NCBI RefSeq assembly: GCF_023715535.1
Contig: NZ_JAMBOI010000002.1
Coordinates: 558,001 to 622,000 of the forward strand
Reading direction: 5' to 3'
DNA: 64,000 bases
DNA from: Sporosarcina luteola
GTDB taxonomy: Bacteria; Bacillota; Bacilli; Bacillales_A; Planococcaceae
Both the position numbers and the translations under genes were made by a program. Shown piece by piece: positions 1 through 7,885 of this stretch; within the stretch, counting starts at the first letter, position 1, and the number at the start of each line of letters is the position of its first letter. The notes under the pieces are model-generated. The model was not told the DNA's origin, ran no database searches, and was given only the letters and a program-made list of their open reading frames with translations.

Positions 1-556
1 GATAAGTTAATTCAGCATCCAGCTTGTCTACATACCACTCAGCAGCCCGTTCAACATTAGACACAGGAATATACGAGGTCCCAACCCTTAGTAGTCTACT
101 ATTCATTCGTCCGCTCTTATCATTTACGTCTACTAACTCAAATCGTTCACAGACAAGCAGTAAATCATCGGTGAACTCCAGTCCAACTTTGTCCAGTTCT
201 CTTTTGAAGTAGCGTTCATGGATCTCCCTCCAATTCCGGTACGACCCATCACCTTCCGCCAAAGCAAACTCTTCCGTCACTTCATTCATCGGCATGACGG
301 ATACATCTATCGTTTTAATAATTGCGACAGGCTCTTCTCGGCTATTCAGGATAATACTGTATTCCTCAATTACCGGCATTGGTTCATTCTCCAGTGCATA
401 TAATACATGCGCTGAACAAGTCGCCGTCTTCTTTCCTTCAATTACCGATTGGGCTAGCTCATCCGCCGCTTCGCCGAACTTCCATGCACTGACTAATGCA
501 GGACGTTCTTTATCTCCCCAAAAATGATTCCAATATTCCGTTGCAGCTTGGTTCAT
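1..556 (-). CDS. ASCH domain protein with C-terminal VOC (glyoxalase-like) domain, cut by window edge
   Basis: Reverse-strand reading from the ATG at 556 stays open to base 1, giving 185 visible residues; the C-terminus lies outside the window. Residues about 10-140 look like an ASCH domain, a small beta-barrel fold thought to bind RNA or modified nucleosides (GKKTAT near residue 41, then an EGDGSYRNW motif near 100). After about residue 150 a new domain begins that resembles the first strand and helix of a VOC/glyoxalase-bleomycin fold (SYIPVSNVERAAEWY). The start overlaps the stop of the upstream SRPBCC gene as TAATG, with GAGGAGG just before it, so the two are translationally coupled. ASCH and VOC calls are from family resemblance; the fusion is what I see. 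No substrate can be inferred. Confidence 0.75.
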   Translation of the reverse strand, partial: MNQAATEYWNHFWGDKERPALVSAWKFGEAADELAQSVIEGKKTATCSAHVLYALENEPMPVIEEYSIILNSREEPVAIIKTIDVSVMPMNEVTEEFALAEGDGSYRNWREIHERYFKRELDKVGLEFTDDLLLVCERFELVDVNDKSGRMNSRLLRVGTSYIPVSNVERAAEWYVDKLDAELTY

Positions 557-1011
557 TACTTACCCTCCTCATTTTCAGCAACATTTTTCACTCGTTCAAC
601 AAAATCGACAACGACTTTATCATTGCCAAATAGCAAAAGCAACTTTACAAACCATTTCAGCGGCCTGTTGGATGTTGTGTAAATAAATCTAGTTTTATCA
701 TCATCCAACTTTACCAGCTCATATCCCGCCGTTATTTCAAACATCCCACCAAGAGTAAAGCCGACTTTCATCTTTTTTTCATTTGGCGTATCTAAATAAT
801 CGAGTGTTTCGACTTCATACTCCATGACTCGCTTACCTTCTTTGTATTTCTGCAAATAAATACTCCCAACCATTCCTTCAGTAACGGTGACGGGTTCATT
901 CGAAACAACTTGCGGCATAATCTTTTGCATGTTTTCCAGCGAGCCGTCAAGGTACTTCCAAACATGATCAATCGGCGCATTAATCACAATTTCCTTCGTC
1001 CACTGCTTCAT
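556..1011 (-). CDS. SRPBCC family protein (START/polyketide cyclase-like fold)
   Basis: A 151-residue protein beginning with the pattern typical of SRPBCC proteins (KEIVINAPIDHVWKYL), in which a strand is followed by the first helix of a helix-grip fold enclosing a hydrophobic cavity. A hydrophobic C-terminal helix (WFVKLLLLFG) fits the long final helix of the fold. The ATG at 1011 has AAAGGAG 8 nt upstream. It lies between a Nudix gene (20-bp gap) and the ASCH-VOC gene (1-bp overlap) in a long minus-strand array. Family members bind lipids or small hydrophobic ligands; the ligand here is unknown. Confidence 0.8.
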   Translation of the reverse strand: MKQWTKEIVINAPIDHVWKYLDGSLENMQKIMPQVVSNEPVTVTEGMVGSIYLQKYKEGKRVMEYEVETLDYLDTPNEKKMKVGFTLGGMFEITAGYELVKLDDDKTRFIYTTSNRPLKWFVKLLLLFGNDKVVVDFVERVKNVAENEEGK

Positions 1012-1031
1012 TCATACATCTCCTTTATACT

Positions 1032-1508
1032 TTAGTTAACTGCAGTCATAAATGAATAATGCTTTGATAAAAATTCATCCAATATGTCCTTATGACTTGT
1101 AACGATGGTGTGGGGCAACTCATGAGGATGAAAATAGTTAAATGTAATGGACTCAACCTGATCGACCACTAAATCCCCTATTGCATTTTCTGCATAATAA
1201 GCGGTTGTCACGACATAAAATTCATCCCCGTTTGCTGCTCGAATAAAATGTTCAGGGCCAGAGTAAACATTGATCAATTTCAGTTCATCCACTTGCAGTC
1301 TAGTCTCCTCAAAAAGTTCACGCCTCGCCACGTCCTCCGTAGACTCACCTAATTCCATTAGCCCGCCTGGAATTCCCCAAGCTCCCTCCGGAAACTTCCG
1401 CTGTTGCAGCAATAACCGACCCTCTTCATCAATAACAATTACAACCGAACCGACGAATATCAATGGCCGGTGTCCAACTAACTTCCGCAATTCTTCAATA
1501 TAGCCCAT
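1032..1508 (-). CDS. Nudix hydrolase
   Basis: A 158-residue protein with a complete Nudix box near residues 48-70 (GGLMELGESTEDVARREL followed by FEET), the metal-binding helix that hydrolyses nucleoside diphosphates linked to another moiety. It resembles the ADP-ribose/MutT-like group, but substrate cannot be read from sequence. The preferred start is the ATG at 1508, which has AGGGGG 7 nt upstream; an in-frame TTG at 1514 lies too near that site. The gene sits 16 bp downstream of the dnaN paralogue and 20 bp upstream of the SRPBCC gene, consistent with co-transcription. Confidence 0.88.
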   Translation of the reverse strand: MGYIEELRKLVGHRPLIFVGSVVIVIDEEGRLLLQQRKFPEGAWGIPGGLMELGESTEDVARRELFEETRLQVDELKLINVYSGPEHFIRAANGDEFYVVTTAYYAENAIGDLVVDQVESITFNYFHPHELPHTIVTSHKDILDEFLSKHYSFMTAVN

Positions 1509-1524
1509 GTCCAAGCCCCCTGTA

Positions 1525-2655
1525 TTATGTTCGCAGCGGTGAAATCAATTGCATATATGATGCATCTTTTTCCGGCTGAATGACCGCCGGTTTCATCACT
1601 CCACAAAAACTGATTGTCACCTGTTCTTCCTGTATCCCTTTTATGGCTTCAAGAAAAAACCGACCGTCGAAAGTCATATCAATAGTCGGTACTCCATCCA
1701 AATTGCTAATTCTTTGTTGCTCTTCAATCACTCCGATTCCTGCCGAGTTTGTTGATATTTTTAAAATACCATTGTCGATCAGAGCCAAGTGTACATTGTT
1801 ATGCTTCCATTCTTCGGAGAAAACGCAAGCACGGTCTATCCCTGCTATCAATGTTTTCGTTTTCATCGTGATCTGTGTCACAAAATCTGTCGGGATTAAT
1901 GATTGGGTGTTCGGATAGTTCCCTTCAATTAATACGGAATACAAAACCGTGTTTTCTGTGGAAAACACAATCATATTATTCGCTATCGAAATATGTACTG
2001 TGGCAAGGCTGGATTCTTTCAACTGTAGAATTTCAATCAAGCTTTTACTTGGAACAACGATTGAATGAACTCCTTCGGTAAAAGTGATTGGTATCTCTTT
2101 TCGCGATAGGCGGTGGGAGTCAGTTGCGGTGCAAATAAGTTTGTTCTTTTCAAACCTCATCTCAACACCTGTAAGCACCGGCTTCGTTTCACTTTTAGAG
2201 ACAGCAAATATCGTCTGCTTGATCACTTCTTTTAATGAAGTAATAGCAACATCACCATAGTGAAGGATTTTGATCTCCGGCAGTTTTGGATAATCGGCTG
2301 CAGGTAATCCATTCAGTCTCGTTACAATATCACCGGACCTGATGAGTATTGATTCCATATTGCTAGACGATATCTCGATGTCGTCTGGCATTTTCTTTAA
2401 GAGGTTCAAAAAGTGCTTGGACAATACGACTACACTTCCTACTTCATGAACTTCAACGACTGTTTCCTCATTTATGTGATACGGGATTTTCTTTTCAATG
2501 AATAATTCCGAATTGCCACCTGTTAGCACTATCCCGTCTAGCGTTGCTTCGATTTTAATTCCAGACAGGATTGGAAGCAGACTTTTACTCGAACATATTT
2601 TATGTAGCTCTGACACGATTGCTGTAAACAATGAATTCTTTATAGTGAATTTCAT
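1525..2655 (-). CDS. dnaN: DNA polymerase III beta subunit (sliding clamp) paralogue
   Basis: A 376-residue protein, near the usual length of bacterial beta clamps (about 378), with the three-domain architecture: an N-terminal FTIKNSLF segment, a first-domain motif LPILSGIKIEA, and a second-domain motif KPVLTGVEMRFEKNKLICTATDSHRLS that is diagnostic of DnaN. The clamp encircles DNA and tethers polymerases and repair enzymes. The normal dnaN lies next to dnaA and recF near the origin; here the neighbours are a Nudix hydrolase and a nucleotidyltransferase, so this is most likely a second, accessory clamp. The C-terminus ends MQLISPLRT, a divergent version of the usual MPIRT-like end that helps form the partner-binding pocket. 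AGGGGAG precedes the ATG. Confidence 0.9.
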   Translation of the reverse strand: MKFTIKNSLFTAIVSELHKICSSKSLLPILSGIKIEATLDGIVLTGGNSELFIEKKIPYHINEETVVEVHEVGSVVVLSKHFLNLLKKMPDDIEISSSNMESILIRSGDIVTRLNGLPAADYPKLPEIKILHYGDVAITSLKEVIKQTIFAVSKSETKPVLTGVEMRFEKNKLICTATDSHRLSRKEIPITFTEGVHSIVVPSKSLIEILQLKESSLATVHISIANNMIVFSTENTVLYSVLIEGNYPNTQSLIPTDFVTQITMKTKTLIAGIDRACVFSEEWKHNNVHLALIDNGILKISTNSAGIGVIEEQQRISNLDGVPTIDMTFDGRFFLEAIKGIQEEQVTISFCGVMKPAVIQPEKDASYMQLISPLRT

Positions 2656-2703
2656 GGAATACTCCCCTTACTACTTTTCCATTTGTAATAGTTCAACCTT
2701 ATG

Positions 2704-3243
2704 CTATACCGACTGCCAATTCTTCTTTCGAACTCGGTGATGATAATATTCCATCTGCTCTTCTGTTTCACTAAAGTATGGCGTTGGCCTTATGTGGAAG
2801 TTGACGACATCTTCAATTCCATGCGGTGCAGTCAGCACTACCCTTTCGTCTTCATCGAGTTTCACGCCTATTGCAGTGGCTGTTTCAGGGAACTTGGCTA
2901 TTGCTTCGGTGGATGACGAATAGGGAAAATCATTGTTCACAGTATGCATTCTGGCTTGGTTTTTCACAGACCATGGAATACCAGGATGACGCTGTTTTAA
3001 TCTATTTTCATAGTGTTTTTCTATTGCTTCATTTACATTTGATTCATCAAAATAAATTACATCAATATCTGGCAAAAGTGTTCTTTCATTGAATTCATGA
3101 AGCACGTCCCAGATTTTCGATCGAACGAAACCCGCACATACCCACCAATCGGGTAAATTCAAAGACTGTGCACTCCGTAAAATACCCATCATCCACTCGT
3201 CTTCAGAAACCCAGCGGAGGACATCCTTCTCGGCATAAATCAT
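2704..3243 (-). CDS. Nucleotidyltransferase family protein (NTP_transf_6 / DUF925 type)
   Basis: A 179-residue protein with a minimal nucleotidyltransferase core: GFVRSKIWD near residue 38 and a metal-binding DIDVIYFD near residue 60, as in the family of small stand-alone nucleotidyltransferases (COG3575). The downstream PTPYFSETEE segment is also typical of this family. The biological substrate is not known. The start overlaps the stop of the upstream GNAT gene by 4 bp (ATGA), indicating translational coupling. 48 bp separate it from the dnaN paralogue. Confidence 0.82.
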   Translation of the reverse strand: MIYAEKDVLRWVSEDEWMMGILRSAQSLNLPDWWVCAGFVRSKIWDVLHEFNERTLLPDIDVIYFDESNVNEAIEKHYENRLKQRHPGIPWSVKNQARMHTVNNDFPYSSSTEAIAKFPETATAIGVKLDEDERVVLTAPHGIEDVVNFHIRPTPYFSETEEQMEYYHHRVRKKNWQSV

Positions 3244-4133
3244 AATACGACTGCCTCTTTGTCGATTTTTACATGAATCAATTCATATTTCACTCTGAAT
3301 CCGACAGCTTGATAAAGTTTTATTGCTTTCTCGTTTCCGTTTTCAACACATAATGAAATATCCTCAATTTCCTCATATCTAAACAGTTGATCCAACGCAA
3401 AACTCAACAGCTTTTTACCAATCCCTTGTCTACGGAATCGATCCGAAACAGCAATGTATTCGATATAGCCTTCGCCATGGCGAGGATCAGCTTCAATGTA
3501 GACATAGCCAGTCAATTGGTCCTCACTAGTCGCGATGAACAATTGATTTTGTTTACTTAATCGTCCGAGAATTGTTTGTGCGCTATAATATGTCGAAGGA
3601 AAAGCTTGTCCATGTAATTCTGCAAAGCTTTCTTCATAAGCGGAATTGTATCCTATTACTCCTTCCTCAACGACTCGTACTCTTTCACTCTTCTTGGCGA
3701 CAAGAACTGTATGTTGCCCTGTCGATTTTCCCCCTTGTAAAATGGAGAATTCTGTTGCATGCACGTTTTCACGGTTCAAGAAAAAGTTATACTGATCCAC
3801 TTGCGACGCTGAGAGGGCAATCACTTTCTCCCACAGTTCATTGACAAGATTAGTTTGTATAAATGCCTCACTTACAAAAGGGCCCCATACTTCCGCAGTC
3901 CTGTCTTCCAAATCGGTATCCAGTCCGATAGCACCTACAATGTCTTCCTTCTCGTAAGCGACCATAAAAGATTTTGCCAATTCCAAGTCCGAGAAATCGC
4001 TAGTGATCGTATCATATATTTCCTCTTTTGAATCCCCGCAATAACCGATATGTTGGCTCTTTTGTGTATTCATTTCCGCAAGGAACGCGGCCAGATCTTT
4101 ACTATTTCTTGGTGATTCTATTACGATGTTCAT
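3240..4133 (-). CDS. GNAT family N-acetyltransferase, two-domain
   Basis: A 297-residue protein whose C-terminal half (about 150-290) is a canonical GNAT fold: the acetyl-CoA pyrophosphate-binding motif reads RFRRQGIGKKLL, followed by the ENGNEKAIKLYQAVGF motif of motif B. The N-terminal half looks like a degenerate GNAT repeat (EDIVGAIGL, WGPFVSE), giving a tandem arrangement as in mycothiol-synthase-like acetyltransferases. GGGGAAAACAGG precedes the ATG. It is 12 bp downstream of a second GNAT-like gene and overlaps the next gene by 4 bp. The acyl acceptor is unknown. Confidence 0.85.
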   Translation of the reverse strand: MNIVIESPRNSKDLAAFLAEMNTQKSQHIGYCGDSKEEIYDTITSDFSDLELAKSFMVAYEKEDIVGAIGLDTDLEDRTAEVWGPFVSEAFIQTNLVNELWEKVIALSASQVDQYNFFLNRENVHATEFSILQGGKSTGQHTVLVAKKSERVRVVEEGVIGYNSAYEESFAELHGQAFPSTYYSAQTILGRLSKQNQLFIATSEDQLTGYVYIEADPRHGEGYIEYIAVSDRFRRQGIGKKLLSFALDQLFRYEEIEDISLCVENGNEKAIKLYQAVGFRVKYELIHVKIDKEAVVL

Positions 4134-4145
4134 CCTGTTTTCCCC

Positions 4146-5024
4146 TCATTTCAAATAGGCATATAATGTTTCCGCCACTCCATACTCAACAGACTTACAA
4201 ACATGGAGCGAGTATGGACAAGTGGAATCCACTTCTTTTTCGATGAATGAAATACCGAGCTTTACGGCATCCTCAATTTGTTTATGAATCAACTTATCCA
4301 AATCGGCGATTCGTGAAAGATCATCCACACCTATCCACCCCAACTCCCAAACTTTCTCATCGTACTCATACATAAGACAGAAGCCGGTTACTTTTAATTC
4401 GTCTACCATGACATAGCTATGCTCTTCCTTCAAACCATCCATAGCAGCATGCCTCCAGCTCTCAATCGGCAAGTTCGCAACAGGGTTGTCGGTATGTGTT
4501 TCTGTATACGTCTTTTTACATAACTGAACAAAACTAGCAATTCTTGCTTCATTCTTACGTATTTCTCTAATCGATAGAATTCGTTCATCCTGCACTGTTT
4601 TACCTTTTGGTAAAGTCGGCTCGATATGTATAATCTCCGTTTTTCTAATCATCCTAAACTGATTTCGGGTTAATAGTTCCTTTACCTGTGAAAATCTGTC
4701 GTCCAGAAGGAAAAACAAAGGTTGTTCATATTTATTTTCCAGTTCAGTAATCATGGATTGAAGAGCTAGTTCATCTACTCCATCCAGGTTATAAACAAGT
4801 TGGACATATATACAATTTGGGTGCCAATAAGATTTATGGGTAGAAGCTGCAGCAAGTATTTCTTCGTCTTTTTGTACAGAATAAATATCTATATGGAGTT
4901 TGGCGGTAATGCTACTCTTCAACAGTGCCTTCAAATCATTATTATCCAAAAATACTTTGTCGATGAATGTGTTAAGTTTGTTCAATACGTCCTGATTACT
5001 TTTATCTAGCTTCCTTATTTCCAA
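4146..5024 (-). CDS. GNAT-like acetyltransferase, divergent two-domain protein
   Basis: A protein of about 292 residues that resembles tandem GNAT proteins but with weaker motifs: the region ERILSIREIRKNEARIASFVQLCKKTY begins a GNAT-like C-terminal half and the WELGWIGVDDL segment fits strand 4, but the acetyl-CoA loop (RxxGxG/A) is not recognisable (DLSRIADLDKLI). It may be non-catalytic or use another motif. I choose a TTG start at 5024 because AAGGAG lies 7 nt upstream; an in-frame ATG at 5045 would overlap the preceding gene by 44 bp and lacks such a site. It is followed 12 bp later by a clearer GNAT gene. Confidence 0.65.
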   Translation of the reverse strand: MEIRKLDKSNQDVLNKLNTFIDKVFLDNNDLKALLKSSITAKLHIDIYSVQKDEEILAAASTHKSYWHPNCIYVQLVYNLDGVDELALQSMITELENKYEQPLFFLLDDRFSQVKELLTRNQFRMIRKTEIIHIEPTLPKGKTVQDERILSIREIRKNEARIASFVQLCKKTYTETHTDNPVANLPIESWRHAAMDGLKEEHSYVMVDELKVTGFCLMYEYDEKVWELGWIGVDDLSRIADLDKLIHKQIEDAVKLGISFIEKEVDSTCPYSLHVCKSVEYGVAETLYAYLK

Positions 5025-5316
5025 TCCAATACTCCTTCCCATCATCGCTACGATTCATGAAGCCATAGTCGATGAAAAAACGTCGAATGGTCGCAAAATC
5101 AGGATGAATCTCTTTAAGAATCGCGTTTATTTCTTTTTCCAAATAAACTATTCCAACTTCAAATCGATTAATTATTTCTTGGGCAATGATGTACTTTCTT
5201 TTGTTTTTGCTTGGAAATGTATCGAGCGGACCATCCAATCCTTTTCTAAAATAATTTCTCAACACTTTTTCTCGTTCTATCTCTGTAACTTGAAATCTCT
5301 CTTCCAATGTAATCAT
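5002..5316 (-). CDS. DUF2087 domain protein
   Basis: A roughly 104-residue protein whose C-terminal 80 residues match the DUF2087 pattern: KYIIAQEIINRFEVGIVYLEKE, then LKEIHPDFATIRRFFIDYGFM and a final RSDDGKEYW. This domain often follows an ArsR-type winged helix and resembles a DNA- or nucleotide-binding winged-helix wing; alone its role is unknown. The start is uncertain: the ATG at 5316 abuts an AAAGGA, whereas a TTG at 5307 lies 9 nt after it and may be the true start. Longer forms would overlap the upstream TPR gene by more than 80 bp. Its 3' end overlaps the next gene by about 23 bp. Confidence 0.75.
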   Translation of the reverse strand: MITLEERFQVTEIEREKVLRNYFRKGLDGPLDTFPSKNKRKYIIAQEIINRFEVGIVYLEKEINAILKEIHPDFATIRRFFIDYGFMNRSDDGKEYWIGNKEAR

Positions 5317-5335
5317 TCCTTTTATTTGAATATCT

Positions 5336-5815
5336 CTACCATGTCTTATCAAGCTTGTCCGCATAGAAACCAATCGCTCTTTCATAAGACTTGATGTCAG
5401 GATCGTTTGAAGTTTGGACAAGGCAAGTGAGCAGAATCTCCATTGCTTTTACATGTTCTCCTACGTTATATAAGGTCATTGCATAGAACGTTTTCAATGC
5501 ATTGTTTTCGGGAAAGCGCGAAAGTCCGCTTTCGAAGACAACCTTTGACTTTATAAATTTCCCCAATGTTCGGTATGAACTTCCAAGTCCAATAGTTGCA
5601 CCTAAAGCATCTTCATCATTTAATCCTAATTGAAGCGCTTTTTCATAATAAGGGACAGCTTTCGCTTCCTTTCCTAGAATGTCAAAACTCCATGCACATT
5701 GGTAGTTGATTTCGGCACTTTTCGGATCATCTTTTGCCATTGCCGTGAGAATTTCATTCGATTCAGTGAGTTTTCCTTCATTTCTCATTAAAATAGCTTT
5801 GTTAAGTTTCTCCAT
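5336..5815 (-). CDS. Tetratricopeptide repeat protein
   Basis: A 159-residue protein made almost entirely of helical TPR-like repeats; the clearest units are AEINYQCAWSFDILGKEAKA-VPYYEKALQLG and ALGATIGLGSSYRTLGKFIK-SKVVFESGL, then NNALKTFYAMTLYNVGEHVKA. Such proteins are scaffolds for protein interactions. There is no signal peptide or membrane segment, so it is probably cytosolic. AAGGGAATG precedes the ATG, and the gene lies 15 bp after the lipoprotein gene upstream and 19 bp before the DUF2087 gene. No specific function recognised. Confidence 0.85.
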   Translation of the reverse strand: MEKLNKAILMRNEGKLTESNEILTAMAKDDPKSAEINYQCAWSFDILGKEAKAVPYYEKALQLGLNDEDALGATIGLGSSYRTLGKFIKSKVVFESGLSRFPENNALKTFYAMTLYNVGEHVKAMEILLTCLVQTSNDPDIKSYERAIGFYADKLDKTW

Positions 5816-5830
5816 CTTTCATTCCCTTTC

Positions 5831-6199
5831 TTATCCTTCAATCATTGCTAAATAAGGAATTTCCTCACCATTAATAATTACAATATAGACTGGTGTATTT
5901 GTCTCATAGATAACGGTACCAATAGGAAGCTTATTTGCAGTTCCATTTCGGAAGCCGTAAGCCTTCTTTTTCTGTTTTTTTATCTCCAGTACCTGCTCAC
6001 CAATTGTATAATCCAACTCGAGCACCCATTCGACTCCTTCAACATTGGAATAAACAATTCCTTCATACATAAAAATATCGGCATTGTCATGAGATAGAAA
6101 ATCCTTCGGTGTCGGATTTCCCTTGTAGGCCTCTTGTATGCTGGAGCAGCCAGTTAGGCTAAGAAATACAAAAATGGTTATGAGCAAAAGTCGGTTCAA
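5831..6199 (-). CDS. Small lipoprotein, function unknown
   Basis: A 122-residue protein with an N-terminal lipoprotein signal (MNRLLLITIFVFLSLTGC), Cys18 being the expected lipidation site. The mature part is mainly beta-strand-like with KKQKKKAYGFRNGTANKLPIGT and a C-terminal VYIVIINGEEIPYLAMIEG. I do not recognise a defined family. The start is a TTG with GGAGGG about 8 nt upstream, the site overlapping the stop of the upstream DUF402 gene (3 bp between genes), so it is likely translated with it. Expected at the outer face of the cytoplasmic membrane. Confidence 0.75.
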   Translation of the reverse strand: MNRLLLITIFVFLSLTGCSSIQEAYKGNPTPKDFLSHDNADIFMYEGIVYSNVEGVEWVLELDYTIGEQVLEIKKQKKKAYGFRNGTANKLPIGTVIYETNTPVYIVIINGEEIPYLAMIEG

Positions 6200-6202
6200 T
6201 AC

Positions 6203-6757
6203 TTAGCCCTCCAATGCATTGCTAGTAGAAATATCATCGAAGTGAACTTTTGATATTTCAAGAAGATAGAAGCTGTTTTCAGCTACCAACTTTTTAATCC
6301 GATCAAACTCAGTCCACGCAAGTGCAAATCCAGCCTCTGATATGACTTCGCTGTTGAGCGCTTCTTCTAATTCGTCAATATCTTTCTCTATTATTTCCCC
6401 AGTTGGCAGTACGATCAGATCCAAAAACAAATCATCCATCCATGGACCATTCGTGAGACAATAGCCATTCTCTCTGCAAATATCGATATACCATTGGACA
6501 ACTTGTCTGTTTGAATCAAAAACCGTCGTCACGGAAAAATGCTTTCCATCCGGAAAATGCTGCAGCCAACTGTACCCCTTATCCGCGATGCAGATTTCCC
6601 TTCCCTTATATGTCTTATAGAGAGGCGCAGCTACATTATTCATTTCAAGCAGAGTTACATATCCAGTGAATTGTGACGTAGCAAGATATTTTTCTGCGTA
6701 CCTCCTCTCCACAATCCGCTTCCAATCATACCGACTGCCATATTTACGTTTTAGCAT
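6203..6757 (-). CDS. DUF402 domain protein
   Basis: A 184-residue protein with the DUF402 signature: a WLQHFPDGKHFSVTTVFD segment near residue 64, WYIDICRENGY near 89, and the acidic metal-ligand stretch DDLFLDLIVLPTGEIIEKDIDEL near 107-130. Characterised DUF402 proteins include nucleoside tri/diphosphatases (Ntdp type) with bound divalent metal, so a nucleotide phosphatase role is possible, but this is by family only. Close spacing (3 bp to the lipoprotein gene, 17 bp from the SDR gene) puts it in the same long minus-strand array. Confidence 0.82.
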   Translation of the reverse strand: MLKRKYGSRYDWKRIVERRYAEKYLATSQFTGYVTLLEMNNVAAPLYKTYKGREICIADKGYSWLQHFPDGKHFSVTTVFDSNRQVVQWYIDICRENGYCLTNGPWMDDLFLDLIVLPTGEIIEKDIDELEEALNSEVISEAGFALAWTEFDRIKKLVAENSFYLLEISKVHFDDISTSNALEG

Positions 6758-6774
6758 TTGCTACACTCTCCGTT

Positions 6775-7317
6775 CTACCTGGGCCTTGCGCTATAGGGTA
6801 TGAGCTGGCCGACAATTCTTTTATCACCCATACTCATTATTTGTTGAATGACACCGTTTGAAATTTCATCATTTGTCAGCCATCTGGATGTTTCCCCTTC
6901 GATAACAAAGCCTAAGAACACTTTTTCATATGTGCAATTTGTAGTGGTATGGATTTCCTCATCTTCAAAATAGCGCCGACTTCCTTTTACATGAATGAGG
7001 CGGAACGATGTCGCTTGATCATTCATTTCGCATATCTGTTCAAGCGCTCGGTAATTAGGTGTCCAGCTTACAATCAAATCAAATGGTCCTCGTTCGGCAA
7101 TCGCTTCTTCGACTTCTGTGTATAGATCATCTGAGTGATAGTCAACTTGGATTGGAAAAATCGAATCAGGAGGACTATCTGCTTTCAATCGTTTAAACTT
7201 TGTATCTGTTCGACCAATGACAGAAACTGAATACCCTTCCTTTGCTAAGAAGATGGATACACCCGCGAGCATACCTGTTCCACCAATGACGAGTGCGTGA
7301 TTATGTTTCTCATTCAA
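6775..7317 (-). CDS. Short-chain dehydrogenase-like NAD(P)-binding protein
   Basis: A 180-residue protein starting with a Rossmann dinucleotide motif (ALVIGGTGMLAGVSIFLAKEGY, TGxxxGxx type) and VIGRTDTKF at the end of strand 2, but shorter than classical SDRs (about 250) and without an obvious YxxxK catalytic pair. It may be an atypical SDR or a binding protein rather than an oxidoreductase. The TTG start overlaps the stop of the upstream Nudix gene by 4 bp (TTGA), pointing to coupled translation. 17 bp separate it from the DUF402 gene. Confidence 0.75.
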   Translation of the reverse strand: MNEKHNHALVIGGTGMLAGVSIFLAKEGYSVSVIGRTDTKFKRLKADSPPDSIFPIQVDYHSDDLYTEVEEAIAERGPFDLIVSWTPNYRALEQICEMNDQATSFRLIHVKGSRRYFEDEEIHTTTNCTYEKVFLGFVIEGETSRWLTNDEISNGVIQQIMSMGDKRIVGQLIPYSARPR

Positions 7318-7871
7318 TCTACATATCTTCCATTTCTAATGAATTCTTTAGCCAAATGGTAAGCTGCGACTGTAAACAACTGAGTGATCTCCTTGTCCCG
7401 GATCTTTTCTCCCATTCTATCGAAAGGGAAATGTTTTACTTCCAGAACTTCTGTCGCATCCAATTCTTGTTCATGTGTTCGTTTTGCGCCCAGTATTAAA
7501 AAAGTTATGACCTTATTCGTCTGTGTGGCGGGATTGACCATGAACTCCCCTAAAGGAATCAGCTCTTGCTCCGAAACATATCCAGTCTCTTCACGTACTT
7601 CACGTCGAACCGCATCCTCATGCGTTTCGCCTTCCTCAACTTTCCCTGCAGGTATTTCTAAATAAAAATCGTTTCCAGGATGGCGATATTGCTGTACAAG
7701 AACGATTTCTTCATCTTCCGTCAATACGATTGCGTTCACCCAATCGGCATACTCATTCACGTAATAATTTTCAATAACCGTTCCGTCATGCATTTGACAA
7801 GTGTCGTTCCTCAAATTTCCGAACGGCGATTTATATTTATATTCGCTGTTCAATACTTTCCATTTCCCCAA
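7314..7871 (-). CDS. Nudix hydrolase, ADP-ribose pyrophosphatase-like
   Basis: A protein of about 185 residues with a strong Nudix box (GKVEEGETHEDAVRREVREE, then TGY) and the upstream VQQYRHPGNDFYLEIPAGK segment characteristic of the ADP-ribose/NDP-sugar pyrophosphatase group, which cleaves ADP-ribose to AMP and ribose 5-phosphate. The start is chosen as the TTG at 7871, with GGAGGG 7-8 nt upstream; an upstream in-frame GTG at 7886 overlaps the previous stop (TAGTG) but has no good ribosome site. It overlaps the SDR gene by 4 bp. Confidence 0.85.
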   Translation of the reverse strand: MGKWKVLNSEYKYKSPFGNLRNDTCQMHDGTVIENYYVNEYADWVNAIVLTEDEEIVLVQQYRHPGNDFYLEIPAGKVEEGETHEDAVRREVREETGYVSEQELIPLGEFMVNPATQTNKVITFLILGAKRTHEQELDATEVLEVKHFPFDRMGEKIRDKEITQLFTVAAYHLAKEFIRNGRYVD

Positions 7872-7885
7872 CTGTTTTCCCTCCA

